The translations under genes and the position numbers were made by a program. A DNA stretch of 64,000 bases from AV40 sp963817335 (GTDB lineage Bacteria > Verrucomicrobiota > Verrucomicrobiia > Chthoniobacterales > UBA10450): assembly GCA_963817335.1 (NCBI GenBank), contig CAWFNX010000005.1, forward strand, positions 1,612,001-1,676,000, written 5' to 3'. Positions 33,538 through 41,067 of the stretch are shown one piece after another (the stretch's first letter is position 1; every line of letters begins with the position of its first letter). The notes under the pieces were generated by a model, which was not told the origin of the DNA, did not search any database, and worked only from the letters and a program-made list of their open reading frames with translations.

Positions 33538-34137
33538 ATGAAGATGAAAACGGCTAGCGATCCTTCAACTAATTTTACCGTCCTTCTCGTTGACGACGAC
33601 GACACATTTCGCAGACAGCTCGCGGAGTATTTGCGCGATGCTGGATTTCAAATCGTCGAAGCAAACTCGAGTTCGCAGGCCTGTGCATTGATTCGCGAAC
33701 ACAAGGTTTCACTCGTGGTCCTGGATTGGGATCTCCACAAAGTCCAGTCGTCCCCGGAAGATCCATCCACCGGCCTCAAAATTCTTCAGACCTGCCACGA
33801 AGTCGATTCGCTTCTGCCGGTTGTAGTGATCAGTGGTGAACAGTTCTTGGACCCTCGTGGCGATTCGATGGCGGCGGGCGCAGACTGCTTTCTGCAAAAG
33901 CCATTTTCACCGCAGCTCCTGAGCGAGCATTTGCGACGTTGGAAGGGCAGAGTGAAAGCTGAAAAGAACCCGTTCACCCAGCTCACAGCTGGCGTCATTG
34001 AAACAGCTGCCGAAGTCAAACGCGCATATGTGTGTGCCGTTGTCGAAAGGGTTGGCTCAGCTTTGCAGGCCGCCCGCAAGCTCGGTCTCAGCCGCCAAAC
34101 GGTAGCCTCTTATCTTGCATCCGCACCGGCGGCCTAA
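33538..34137 (+). CDS. Response regulator with Fis-type DNA-binding domain
   Basis: This 199-residue protein has an N-terminal receiver domain (LLVDDDDTFR; phospho-acceptor Asp63 in VVLDWDL; Lys121 in FLQKPFSP). A C-terminal Fis-like helix-turn-helix follows at about 163-197 (ALQAARKLGLSRQTVASYL). There is no AAA+ sigma-54 interaction domain between them, so it resembles the short PrrA/RegA/ActR class rather than NtrC. No histidine kinase gene is adjacent. It begins 26 bp after the second of two tandem sigma-54 promoters and is the first gene of the cassette. Confidence 0.88.
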   Translation: MKMKTASDPSTNFTVLLVDDDDTFRRQLAEYLRDAGFQIVEANSSSQACALIREHKVSLVVLDWDLHKVQSSPEDPSTGLKILQTCHEVDSLLPVVVISGEQFLDPRGDSMAAGADCFLQKPFSPQLLSEHLRRWKGRVKAEKNPFTQLTAGVIETAAEVKRAYVCAVVERVGSALQAARKLGLSRQTVASYLASAPAA

Positions 34138-34160
34138 CCAATGGGCGAAGGGCGCTATAT

Positions 34161-35165
34161 ATGGAAGTAAACGTGAACCCAAAAAAGTGTCCGCAATGCG
34201 GGTTTGTTTTTGGAGGCGCGGTGGTTGTGTCCGATTTGTGTCCAAAGTGTCTGTTGAAACAAGCATTGAAAGGGCGACCGGCGGAGGACACCGAAACTTT
34301 ATGGCCGCCTTCGGTTGAATTACTTGCCAAAGCGACGCACGGAAATGGAGTCGAACCAATCAAATTAATTGGCCAAGGAGGAATGGGAGCGGTCTATAAA
34401 GCGTGGCAATGGAATCCAAACCGCTTCGTTGCGTTGAAAGTCATGCCGCCGACGGCCGCCGATGGTGGCACCATCAACCAGCGTTTTCACCGTTTTAAAC
34501 GTGAGGCGCGATTGCTGAAACAATTGAGTCATCCGAATGTAGTTACCGTCCACGATTTCGAATTAGCGGGTGATTTCGTCTATTTCACAATGGATCTTGT
34601 CGATGGCCGAACCTTGCGCGAGATGCTGAACAAATCCAGGCCATTGAGTCCCTCTTACGCCTTCACACTTTTTCTGCAATTGTGCAATGGATTGCGCTAC
34701 GCCCATCAGAGTGGCGTCATCCATCGGGACATTAAGCCGGAGAACTTATTGGTGGATAAAGAAGGCGTTTTAAAGATTGTCGACTTTGGCCTTGCTAAGC
34801 TGAATGGCGGGGGTGCATCCACTAAGTGGCAAACCTTGGACAGTTGGCGAATGGGCACGCCGAATTACATGGCTCCAGAACAGGTCGAGGAACCGAAAGC
34901 AGTCGATTACCGGGCCGACATTTATTCGGCCGGCGTGGTTTTATATGAAATGCTGACCGGCGGACGACCGTTGGGTCTATTTCCGCCGCCGCCTTCTCAA
35001 ACGGCTAAAGTTGACTCGTCGTGGGATGCGGTGTTGTTCAGAGCACTCGCATACGATGTGGCGCGTCGCTATCAGGACATGCGCGAATTCAAACGGGCCG
35101 TGGTAGCGGCGCTGTGCTGGGGTGATCTTGGCCACGGGTCAAAATCGTTTCCGAGATATGCCTGA
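34161..35165 (+). CDS. Ser/Thr protein kinase with N-terminal zinc ribbon
   Basis: This 334-residue Hanks-type kinase starts at the ATG at 34161. Residues 10-30 form a Cys4 zinc ribbon (CPQC and CPKC). The kinase domain spans about 66-330. It has the Gly-rich loop GQGGMGAVYKA, Lys93, catalytic loop HRDIKPENLL (Asp190), DFGLAKL (Asp208) and the activation segment MGTPNYMAPEQ. There is no membrane segment and no PASTA or other sensor, so it is cytosolic. It follows the response regulator by 23 bp and precedes the ECF sigma gene by 18 bp. Kinase-ECF pairs are a known arrangement in Planctomycetes and related phyla, where the kinase is thought to control the sigma factor. Confidence 0.92.
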   Translation: MEVNVNPKKCPQCGFVFGGAVVVSDLCPKCLLKQALKGRPAEDTETLWPPSVELLAKATHGNGVEPIKLIGQGGMGAVYKAWQWNPNRFVALKVMPPTAADGGTINQRFHRFKREARLLKQLSHPNVVTVHDFELAGDFVYFTMDLVDGRTLREMLNKSRPLSPSYAFTLFLQLCNGLRYAHQSGVIHRDIKPENLLVDKEGVLKIVDFGLAKLNGGGASTKWQTLDSWRMGTPNYMAPEQVEEPKAVDYRADIYSAGVVLYEMLTGGRPLGLFPPPPSQTAKVDSSWDAVLFRALAYDVARRYQDMREFKRAVVAALCWGDLGHGSKSFPRYA

Positions 35166-35183
35166 AACCTATCGAAGGGCCGC

Positions 35184-35909
35184 ATGACCGCGTCGTTTTC
35201 TCGGGACTATTTCCCCACCACACATTGGAGCCTCGTAATTAATGCGGGAAATTCTCAATCGTCCCGGGCCGAAAGTGCGTTGAATGAACTTTGCTCTCGT
35301 TATTGGTTTCCTTTATTCGCCTACGCGCGCCATCGCGGCAACGCGGACGCCGATGCCAAGGATTTGGTTCAAGGCTTCTTCAGCAGCCAGTTTCTGCAGA
35401 CGAATTTTCTGCGGGACCTGAACAGTAAGAAGGGACGGTTCCGGGCCTTCTTGCTCGCGTGTTTCAAAAATTATTCGCGCAATGAATGGAAGCGGACTTG
35501 TTGCCAGAAACGCGGAGGCGGCGCGGACCATCTTCCGTTGGACTGGGCGACTGCCGATGAAAAATTTCAATCTCTTATGGCAGCGGAGACGCCGGAGAAA
35601 ATGTATGACCGGGCTTGGGCCGTCACGCTGCTGGAGCAAGTCCTAGAGCTACTAGGCGAGGAAATGCAGGCCAAAGGGAAGGGCGAGCTGTTTGAGGAAT
35701 TAAAACCTAGCCTCATGGTCGACCGGGCCGACTTTAGTTATGGAGACGCTGCCAACCGATTGAAACTGAGTGAAGAGGCTACGCGGCAAGCAGCAAAGCG
35801 CCTTCGTGAATACTATCAAAAATTGCTCCGTCAGGAGATTCTAAAAACGTGCGATCCGGCGGAAGTCGAACAGGAAATCCAGTTCCTTCTGAATGCGTTT
35901 TCAGATTGA
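35184..35909 (+). CDS. ECF-type RNA polymerase sigma factor, kinase-associated
   Basis: This 241-residue protein opens with DYFPTTHWSLVINAG, typical of the ECF group found beside Ser/Thr kinases in Planctomycetes and Verrucomicrobia. Region 2 is at about 40-105 (ADAKDLVQGFFSSQF and KGRFRAFLLACFKNYSRNEW). Region 4 is at about 180-225 (YGDAANRLKLSEEATRQAAK). There is no anti-sigma gene nearby, fitting control by phosphorylation rather than by anti-sigma release. An 80-bp gap follows before the second response regulator; a weak TTGACG/TAAAAT pair there has 20-bp spacing and is not convincing. Confidence 0.87.
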   Translation: MTASFSRDYFPTTHWSLVINAGNSQSSRAESALNELCSRYWFPLFAYARHRGNADADAKDLVQGFFSSQFLQTNFLRDLNSKKGRFRAFLLACFKNYSRNEWKRTCCQKRGGGADHLPLDWATADEKFQSLMAAETPEKMYDRAWAVTLLEQVLELLGEEMQAKGKGELFEELKPSLMVDRADFSYGDAANRLKLSEEATRQAAKRLREYYQKLLRQEILKTCDPAEVEQEIQFLLNAFSD

Positions 35910-35989
35910 CGCAAACAATCGGTAGAAAAGCTAAAATAGTTCGTCACAGGCAGCGGCGAACGTTTCTGAGTTCAGTGAAGGAAACAATC

Positions 35990-36499
35990 ATGAACTCAAA
36001 GAACAATACACAGACTTGCGTGCCACCACCATCTACCGATTTAGCCGGCAACTCCACGGACGCCAAGGAATCCAAGGCTGCAATCCCGCCGATGCTACAG
36101 GTGTTGTTGCTGGAGGACAATGTGGAGTTGGCGGAGTTGGTCCGTTTGATGTTTGAAATGTGGGGATTCCAACCCACGGTGGCCCATCTGGGCCGGGACG
36201 CCTCACGATTGCTTGAAGAGCAAGAATTCCGTTTGGTCGTGGTGGACATTGATTTGCCGGACACGACCGGATTTGAGGTAGTTGCTGGCGCATTGGCGCA
36301 AGGCTCGTTGCAGAATACCAAAATCATCTTCTTTTCGGGCGAACCCAGCGATGGTCGGGTGGCGATGGCCAGACAGTTTCCCGGCAGTGTCTTCGTTCCC
36401 AAACCGTTTGAAATGCAAAACCTGTTGGCACTTATCCAGAAATTGTTCACGAACGAACCGACAGCAATGTTACTGGCCGAAAATTCTGTTTATGAGTGA
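35990..36499 (+). CDS. Stand-alone receiver-domain protein
   Basis: This 169-residue protein has a flexible N-terminal tail of about 35 residues and a single receiver domain (VLLLEDNVELAELV; phospho-acceptor Asp in VVVDIDLPDTTGFEV; Lys in VFVPKPFEM). There is no output domain. The ATG at 35990 has AAGGA at good spacing, which decides it over a longer frame. The end of the gene overlaps the next small gene by 8 bp, so it heads a coupled group of four genes. It probably works by protein-protein contact, perhaps with the kinase or the DUF6569 protein; that is inference. Confidence 0.87.
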   Translation: MNSKNNTQTCVPPPSTDLAGNSTDAKESKAAIPPMLQVLLLEDNVELAELVRLMFEMWGFQPTVAHLGRDASRLLEEQEFRLVVVDIDLPDTTGFEVVAGALAQGSLQNTKIIFFSGEPSDGRVAMARQFPGSVFVPKPFEMQNLLALIQKLFTNEPTAMLLAENSVYE

Positions 36500-36686
36500 A
36501 AAACCGAATGCACCTGAACAGTCAACGCCATTGGGTTCAGCCGCACCCGATCTTGCTCAGATGGAGCGCGTGTTGAAACTGCGACAAGTTTTCGACAACC
36601 TGGATTCCCACGGGGCCGCCGGAGATGTTTCCCAATTCATCTCGGACAACGGATGTCTTACCAAAAATAGTAGAGTGCGATTATGA
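36492..36686 (+). CDS. 64-residue protein of unknown function
   Basis: An ATG at 36492 overlaps the receiver gene's stop and opens a 64-codon frame that ends in a TGA overlapping the next gene's ATG (ATGA). The tight overlap on both sides is the main evidence that it is real. The protein is acidic to neutral. It has a disordered start, a predicted helix (LAQMERVLKLRQVFDNL) and a short C-terminal segment with one Cys. No family is recognised. An adaptor between the receiver and the DUF6569 protein is one possibility. Confidence 0.65.
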   Translation: MSEKPNAPEQSTPLGSAAPDLAQMERVLKLRQVFDNLDSHGAAGDVSQFISDNGCLTKNSRVRL

Positions 36687-37657
36687 CCACAAATCTTATT
36701 CTGTCCGGCCCATACTGCCACGAAAACCTGACCATGTTTTTCTTCCATGGACCGGAAAAAATTGACGGCGAGCGCTACATTTCTATGGGCGAAGCCTTCG
36801 CGAGGGAACAGGTCCGCGTCTACGAGACGGGCACAGTCGGTCAGTTGGAAGCCGAAAACCTTTCGGAAAAGTTCGACATTTTTGTGCAGGCCGGAGACGT
36901 CCTCAAAGGCGGCCGCCAGGATCGCACGATCGGGATCGACTTCATTATCCCGGCCAGATCGGGTCGTCTCCCGATCCCGGCTTTTTGCGTGGAGAGCGGT
37001 CGGTGGCACCGGCGTGGGAGGGAAGATGCTGCCCATTTTAGCGGTTCGACCCATTCCATTCATCTCAAAAGCATGCGGCTCGCCGCCAAAATGGCGCACG
37101 ATCAAGCCGCCGTCTGGGAGGGTGTCTCACATAGTCAGGTGACGCTCGGTCACGCGCTAAACAAAGTGCTTCGGGCCGCGCCTTCCCCCACCAGTTACCA
37201 GCTGAGCGTCGAGGACCTCGATCTAAAAAAGAGAAAGAGCGACTTTGAAAATAAACTGCGAAAAATCCCGGAAAACTCGGGCGACATTCTTGGCTACGCC
37301 TTCTACGTCAACGGCCAACGCAACAGTGCCGACATTTATGGGTCGACCAAGCTGTTCCAGAAGCTTTGGGAGAAACTACTCGACGTCGCCATCCTGGAAG
37401 CGATCGGTGCAGGGAAAGAAAAGGGAAAGCCCCTGACCAAACGCGGCGCGCAGGAGTGGTTAAAGGAAGCCGGTCAATCGCGCCCCAAAGAAAGAAAGAA
37501 CGCACCGCCGCGCACTTGTCTCACGGTTAAATCATATAAAGACGGGGTCGTCTTTGAAACCTTCGACGAAGCCCGGGGGGACGGCGCGCTTTTGCACACC
37601 AACATCATTCACAAAAACACAGCTCTAACGCACAGCAAGGAAGTTGATGAGAGATGA
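36683..37657 (+). CDS. DUF6569 (ARPP-1-like) domain protein
   Basis: This 324-residue protein matches, from memory, the DUF6569/ARPP-1 family. Hallmarks are YISMGEAFAREQVRVYETG, then FVQAGDVLKGGRQDRTIGID and FIIPARSGRLPIPAFCVESG ending in RW (residues about 33-112). The family name refers to association with ADP-ribosylglycohydrolase and rhodanese-phosphatase proteins; its activity is unknown to me. The C-terminal third (about 180-320) is charged and ends without a membrane segment. It is coupled by ATGA overlaps to the 64-residue gene upstream and to the unknown gene downstream. Confidence 0.72.
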   Translation: MTTNLILSGPYCHENLTMFFFHGPEKIDGERYISMGEAFAREQVRVYETGTVGQLEAENLSEKFDIFVQAGDVLKGGRQDRTIGIDFIIPARSGRLPIPAFCVESGRWHRRGREDAAHFSGSTHSIHLKSMRLAAKMAHDQAAVWEGVSHSQVTLGHALNKVLRAAPSPTSYQLSVEDLDLKKRKSDFENKLRKIPENSGDILGYAFYVNGQRNSADIYGSTKLFQKLWEKLLDVAILEAIGAGKEKGKPLTKRGAQEWLKEAGQSRPKERKNAPPRTCLTVKSYKDGVVFETFDEARGDGALLHTNIIHKNTALTHSKEVDER

Positions 37658-38241
37658 CGGTGAACCGGCTAACAGGCTATAGAAACAATGCGAAGCGAGA
37701 AATTGCTTTACTCGTGAGCTACCGGCCCATCGTTGGGTATGAGACAGGGATTTACGAGGGCACATTGATTGTCGTCGCAGGAGAAAATAGAGTGACGCGT
37801 GGCGGGCACGCCGCCGAGGCGGCGTCTTATTGCCAGGCTCAAGAAATCATGCGCGCCGTTCGCAAGGGAACGCTTGATGATCTGGAGATTTTTTCATCGG
37901 TGGTCGGGCAAATCATTATTTACTCGGGGCTATACGCGCAAAAGGAAGCGCTCGAATTTGCTAGCGATTTGAAAGACAGGACAGGAAGGACTCCAGAACT
38001 AGCCATCTGCCAATGCGATCTGCCTTACAAAGTCGAATTCGTAGAAAAAATGGGTGTGGAAAAACTACTCGTGTCTGAATGCACGGGGAGCCGGACGATG
38101 GGAAGAATTGCGGACCATATCCTCGGTAAAACATTGATAGATCCGCGGACGCAGACTCCTTGCGGTTCGCCGCAAGAAGTTCTGAAAATGTTTCGCGCGC
38201 ACGAACGGGCGAAAGGCAAGGAGCCCGATCAAAGTGGGTGA
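37654..38241 (+). CDS. Protein of unknown function, last cassette gene
   Basis: This 195-residue soluble protein overlaps the DUF6569 gene by 4 bp. Visible features are a beta-rich start (ALLVSYRPIVGYETGIYEG and LIVVAGENRVTRGGHAAEAA), a helical middle (FSSVVGQIIIYSGLYAQKEA) and a segment with two close Cys residues (ELAICQCDLPYKVEF). There is no signal peptide or membrane segment. I do not recognise the family. Strict coupling to the DUF6569 gene suggests the two act together. Confidence 0.7.
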   Translation: MTVNRLTGYRNNAKREIALLVSYRPIVGYETGIYEGTLIVVAGENRVTRGGHAAEAASYCQAQEIMRAVRKGTLDDLEIFSSVVGQIIIYSGLYAQKEALEFASDLKDRTGRTPELAICQCDLPYKVEFVEKMGVEKLLVSECTGSRTMGRIADHILGKTLIDPRTQTPCGSPQEVLKMFRAHERAKGKEPDQSG

Positions 38242-38861
38242 AGCAAGCAGGGAAGCGCGTAGCAGGCCGTAATTCGGCAAGTGGAAAGGGCAGTATGCGA
38301 GTCCGCGTAAAAAGGCAGTAGGAGGGCCCACAGGAAGCAGATTTGCCACCCTGCCGCCCTGTATCGCTTTTTCACTGTTTTTACGGTAGCCCAAATCCGG
38401 TCAGAACGGGTCAGGGAGCATTGGATTCCCTGATTCCCCGGCAGCAGGGAGTCAGGGAAGCGCCGGATGCTTCCTCTGGCATCAAGAGAGTCGAGGTCAG
38501 AAAGGGTCAGTGAAGCAGCGGTGCAGGGAAACAGCGCAAGATCAGAACCAACCGCCGCGACCTAACCGACGCTCCCGGTTAGTTGTAAGTTCCTCATTTT
38601 CAGCCCCCGCATTGAAAAATAACCGCCTAACCCTAACTTTGCCCATTATTGAAGCGAATACAGAATTTTGAAATTTAATTATTATATACAGGGTGGGGAT
38701 TTCTGAAAAAATGGTTAGAAGGCTATGCCAGCGGCAACCGCCTGCGGAAGAACCGCTTACATCTAACTCAGCGATCAGTTAGAAGTCCTTGGACCGGAAC
38801 ACCGAGAGATCGACTAGAGAAATCCCAAGCCATTGGACCGCAAAACAACTGCGTTGCTTGC
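38242..38861. other. Non-coding region between cassette and integrase
   Basis: 620 bp with no supported gene. It contains a diverged inverted pair (TGATTCCC near 38429 and GGGAGTCA near 38447) and several GGTCAG-type repeats. A locally AT-rich stretch lies around 38640-38700, more AT-rich than its surroundings. It may hold recombination or replication signals of the element, but nothing can be assigned. Confidence 0.4.
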
Positions 38862-40032
38862 CTATGCTGCGTTCGCAAAAGGAACGATCTTTGCAGCGCG
38901 ATTCTCAGGCACAATGTTCCAGTATGCCTTGGCGTCTTTAGGTTTCACTAACTCGCGATAATGTTGAAAGACGAGATGCGCACTTGTGTGTCCCATTTCC
39001 AAAGCGAGTTCCGCAACGCCAGCCTTTTTGAAGTGCGCAAGCGTAGTAACTGGCGAAGCTGTGCCGGAGTGCGTTATTCGGCCAATCTTCAATAGCGGCA
39101 GATTTTCGCGCTTTATCCAACAACTCGCGGTAATTGCGTGGTGTGACACGACCACTCGTCTTCTTATAAGGCCGCAGCCATAGTAGGAGATTCGGTTTGA
39201 TTTTTACGAAGCGCCTGCGGGCACTCTTTGCCTTGCAGGCGGTTACTTCAATTAGGCGCGAGGCCAAGTCGATTTCCTTCCAATCGAGACGCTCAAGTTC
39301 TGCGCGCCGGAGCCCGGCGAAGGCACCGATGGCGATATAAGGCACGAGTTCTTCGGGAGCGTTCCGGAGTAAACGGGTGGTTTCGTCTACGGTCAGGATT
39401 CCCACAGCCGTCTCGACAACCTTCGCTTTGGCGCTTTTGACCACAGGATTGGCAGTGCAGTAGCCGCGATTGAGGGCGAAGTTGAACGCGACAATTAAGA
39501 GCCGTCTGAAATTGTTCCGGGTTGTCGGCGCTACCACTTTGCCTTGGCGAATCGTGAGACTACGCAGCCACTGGTCAATGTCCGCAGTCGTAATCTTCGC
39601 GACCGGTTTAGCATCGAACGCGACTGCGAAATGATGTAGCCGGTTTTTGAGGTCTTTAATATAGCGGGTGCTCGCTCCGTCCGCTGTTTTTGCACTGATC
39701 ATTTCATCGACAAGCTGCTGAGCGGTGCAAGAACGATTGGTAGCGAGAAGATGCGGAAGGTAAAAGTTCACAGCATCGCGCAGGCTGGCCTTGAACGGGG
39801 CAAGCCTGTCGACACACTCCAAATACTCGGCCCGTTCCCTTAGGTTGAAGGAACTGCCTGTGATGCCGTAATTCCGCTGTTCGGCCAGTTTTTGCTTTAG
39901 AAATGTCTCAGCTTCGGTTTTCTGCCGGAAGGCTTGGCGATTGCGCCCTTTGGGAAATTTCGGCCACTGAACCTCATAGAATGTATTTCCCTCTATTATG
40001 ATCTCTCTTATTTTGGTCGCAGTGGTTCTCAT
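38862..40032 (-). pseudogene. Tyrosine integrase, frameshifted
   Basis: A phage-type tyrosine recombinase starts at the ATG at 40032. It has a SAM-like core-binding domain (about residues 70-170) and a catalytic domain with the first Arg in GLRRAELERLDW and the Arg in ALRHSFASYY. Just after this point, near 39045-39055, the frame shifts. The continuation in another frame (AHFKKAGVAELALEMGHTSA, then VFQHYREL with the nucleophile Tyr) ends at 38862. Losing one T in GCTTGCGC would restore one protein. As read, the enzyme lacks the GH motif and Tyr and should be inactive, so the element is probably fixed. Sequencing error or programmed frameshifting cannot be excluded. Confidence 0.8.
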
Positions 40033-40232
40033 ACCCGTTGCGGAAATGTCCGAATCGGCGCAAAACATCCGGTTTGGGTGTGCCGCACCGGGGAAGGGGC
40101 ACTGGCCAAGGATGTGGTGGGCGGTCCAAAAACGGCTCGGTATTTGCCAAGTATTTGCCAAGTCCGAGGCGCGAACGGCTCGTGAGGAAAGGCCTTGGTA
40201 TGGCTAATTACGAGGGTAAAGTGCCCGAAAAT

Positions 40233-40319
40233 GCCGATGTGGCGAAATGGCAGACGCAACGGACTTAAAATCCGTTGGGCTTTAAACGGCCCGTGCCGGT
40301 TCGAGTCCGGCCATCGGCA
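40233..40319 (+). tRNA. tRNA-Leu(UAA)
   Basis: The 87-nt gene folds as a class II tRNA. The acceptor arms GCCGATG and CATCGGC pair, the anticodon stem-loop is CGGACTTAAAATCCG with anticodon TAA, and a long variable arm GGGC-loop-GCCC follows. The T-arm CCGGTTCGAGTCCGG and discriminator A complete it. CCA is not encoded. The 5' half is duplicated at 32386, marking element integration. Confidence 0.95.
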
Positions 40320-40333
40320 CTCCCAGGCGAAAA

Positions 40334-40365
40334 GCTGAAACACCGAAATGCTGAGACGTTGAAAT
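40334..40365. repeat. Octamer tandem repeat before the FMN reductase
   Basis: Four degenerate 8-bp units (GCTGAAAC, ACCGAAAT, GCTGAGAC, GTTGAAAT) fill the space between the tRNA and the next ATG. Confidence 0.55.
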
Positions 40366-40933
40366 GGCTACCGACCGACCGCTTTTCATTCCGTTGATTC
40401 TTGGGACTGCGCGCCAGGGTCGCGAAAGCGAGCACGCGGCCAAGTTTGTGTTCGAACGGACCAAGGCCCGCGCGGGAGTTGAAACGGAATTCATCGATGT
40501 CCGCACCCTGCCGATGAAGCTCGATGACGCCGGGGAACAAATGAAGGACCCAAAGTTCGCGGCCACCATCGAACGTTGTGACGGACTGATCATTGTGACT
40601 CCCGAATACAATCACAGTTTCCCGGGGCTGCTGAAACACGCGCTCGACATGTGCCTGAAGGAATACATCCATAAGGCCGTCGGGATTTGCGGCGTTTCGG
40701 CCGGCGTCATCGGCGGGGCTCGCGTGATCGAGTCTCTGCTTCCGGTGATGCGCGAGCTCGGCCTCGTCACGATCTTCGAGGACATGAACTTCGGCCGGAT
40801 TGGCACTCTGTTCGACGAGCGCGGTCAGTTGCTTGATGAAAACTTCGTCCGGCGCGTCGACGGGTTCTTAAACGAACTCATCTGGATGTCGAAGGTCCTG
40901 CGTCACGGACGGGAATCGATTGCTCCAGTCTGA
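40364..40933 (+). CDS. NADPH-dependent FMN reductase family protein
   Basis: This 189-residue flavodoxin-like protein has the phosphate-binding opening LILGTARQGRESEHAA (about residues 12-27). It also has the typical flavin-site motif LIIVTPEYNHSFPGLLKHAL (about 75-94). Members reduce quinones, azo dyes, chromate or free FMN using NAD(P)H; the natural substrate cannot be told. It lies 45 bp after the tRNA, outside the element, and probably belongs to the original chromosome. Confidence 0.88.
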   Translation: MATDRPLFIPLILGTARQGRESEHAAKFVFERTKARAGVETEFIDVRTLPMKLDDAGEQMKDPKFAATIERCDGLIIVTPEYNHSFPGLLKHALDMCLKEYIHKAVGICGVSAGVIGGARVIESLLPVMRELGLVTIFEDMNFGRIGTLFDERGQLLDENFVRRVDGFLNELIWMSKVLRHGRESIAPV

Positions 40934-41067
40934 TTCAGTCAGGTCCCATCCTCGACCTCCTGCGAGCCGCCAAATGTTGAATCATGCCGCCCTGCGGCAA
41001 TCCGTAATCGGGCACACTATCGATGCACTAGCAGGAGCGTAATGTTTAGATACGACCCCGTGACTGG
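40934..41067. other. Short intergenic gap
   Basis: 134 bp between convergent genes. I see no clear terminator hairpin with a T-run. Confidence 0.4.

Larger units (their letters stand above)
32359..40271. mobile_element. Integrated element at tRNA-Leu(UAA)
   Basis: A 66-bp direct repeat with two mismatches bounds the region (32359-32424 and 40206-40271). It covers AATTACGAGGG through the anticodon-loop CTTAAAAT. The left copy contains only the 5' half of the tRNA (32386-32424); the right copy belongs to the intact gene. Weaker similarity continues upstream of both copies to about 32308 and 40154. A tyrosine integrase gene (frameshifted) sits next to the intact tRNA and points away from it. 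The cargo is a cupin and a signalling cassette. Because the duplicated part is the 5' half plus upstream DNA, the intact tRNA's 5' half and promoter were probably supplied by the element, or else the repeat is an older partial duplication. Confidence 0.78.

Noticed and set aside
35906..35937. Sigma-70 promoter (TTGACG...TAAAAT) before the second receiver gene
   Set aside because: The spacing is 20 bp, too long for a normal promoter; the gene may simply be read from the upstream sigma-54 promoters.
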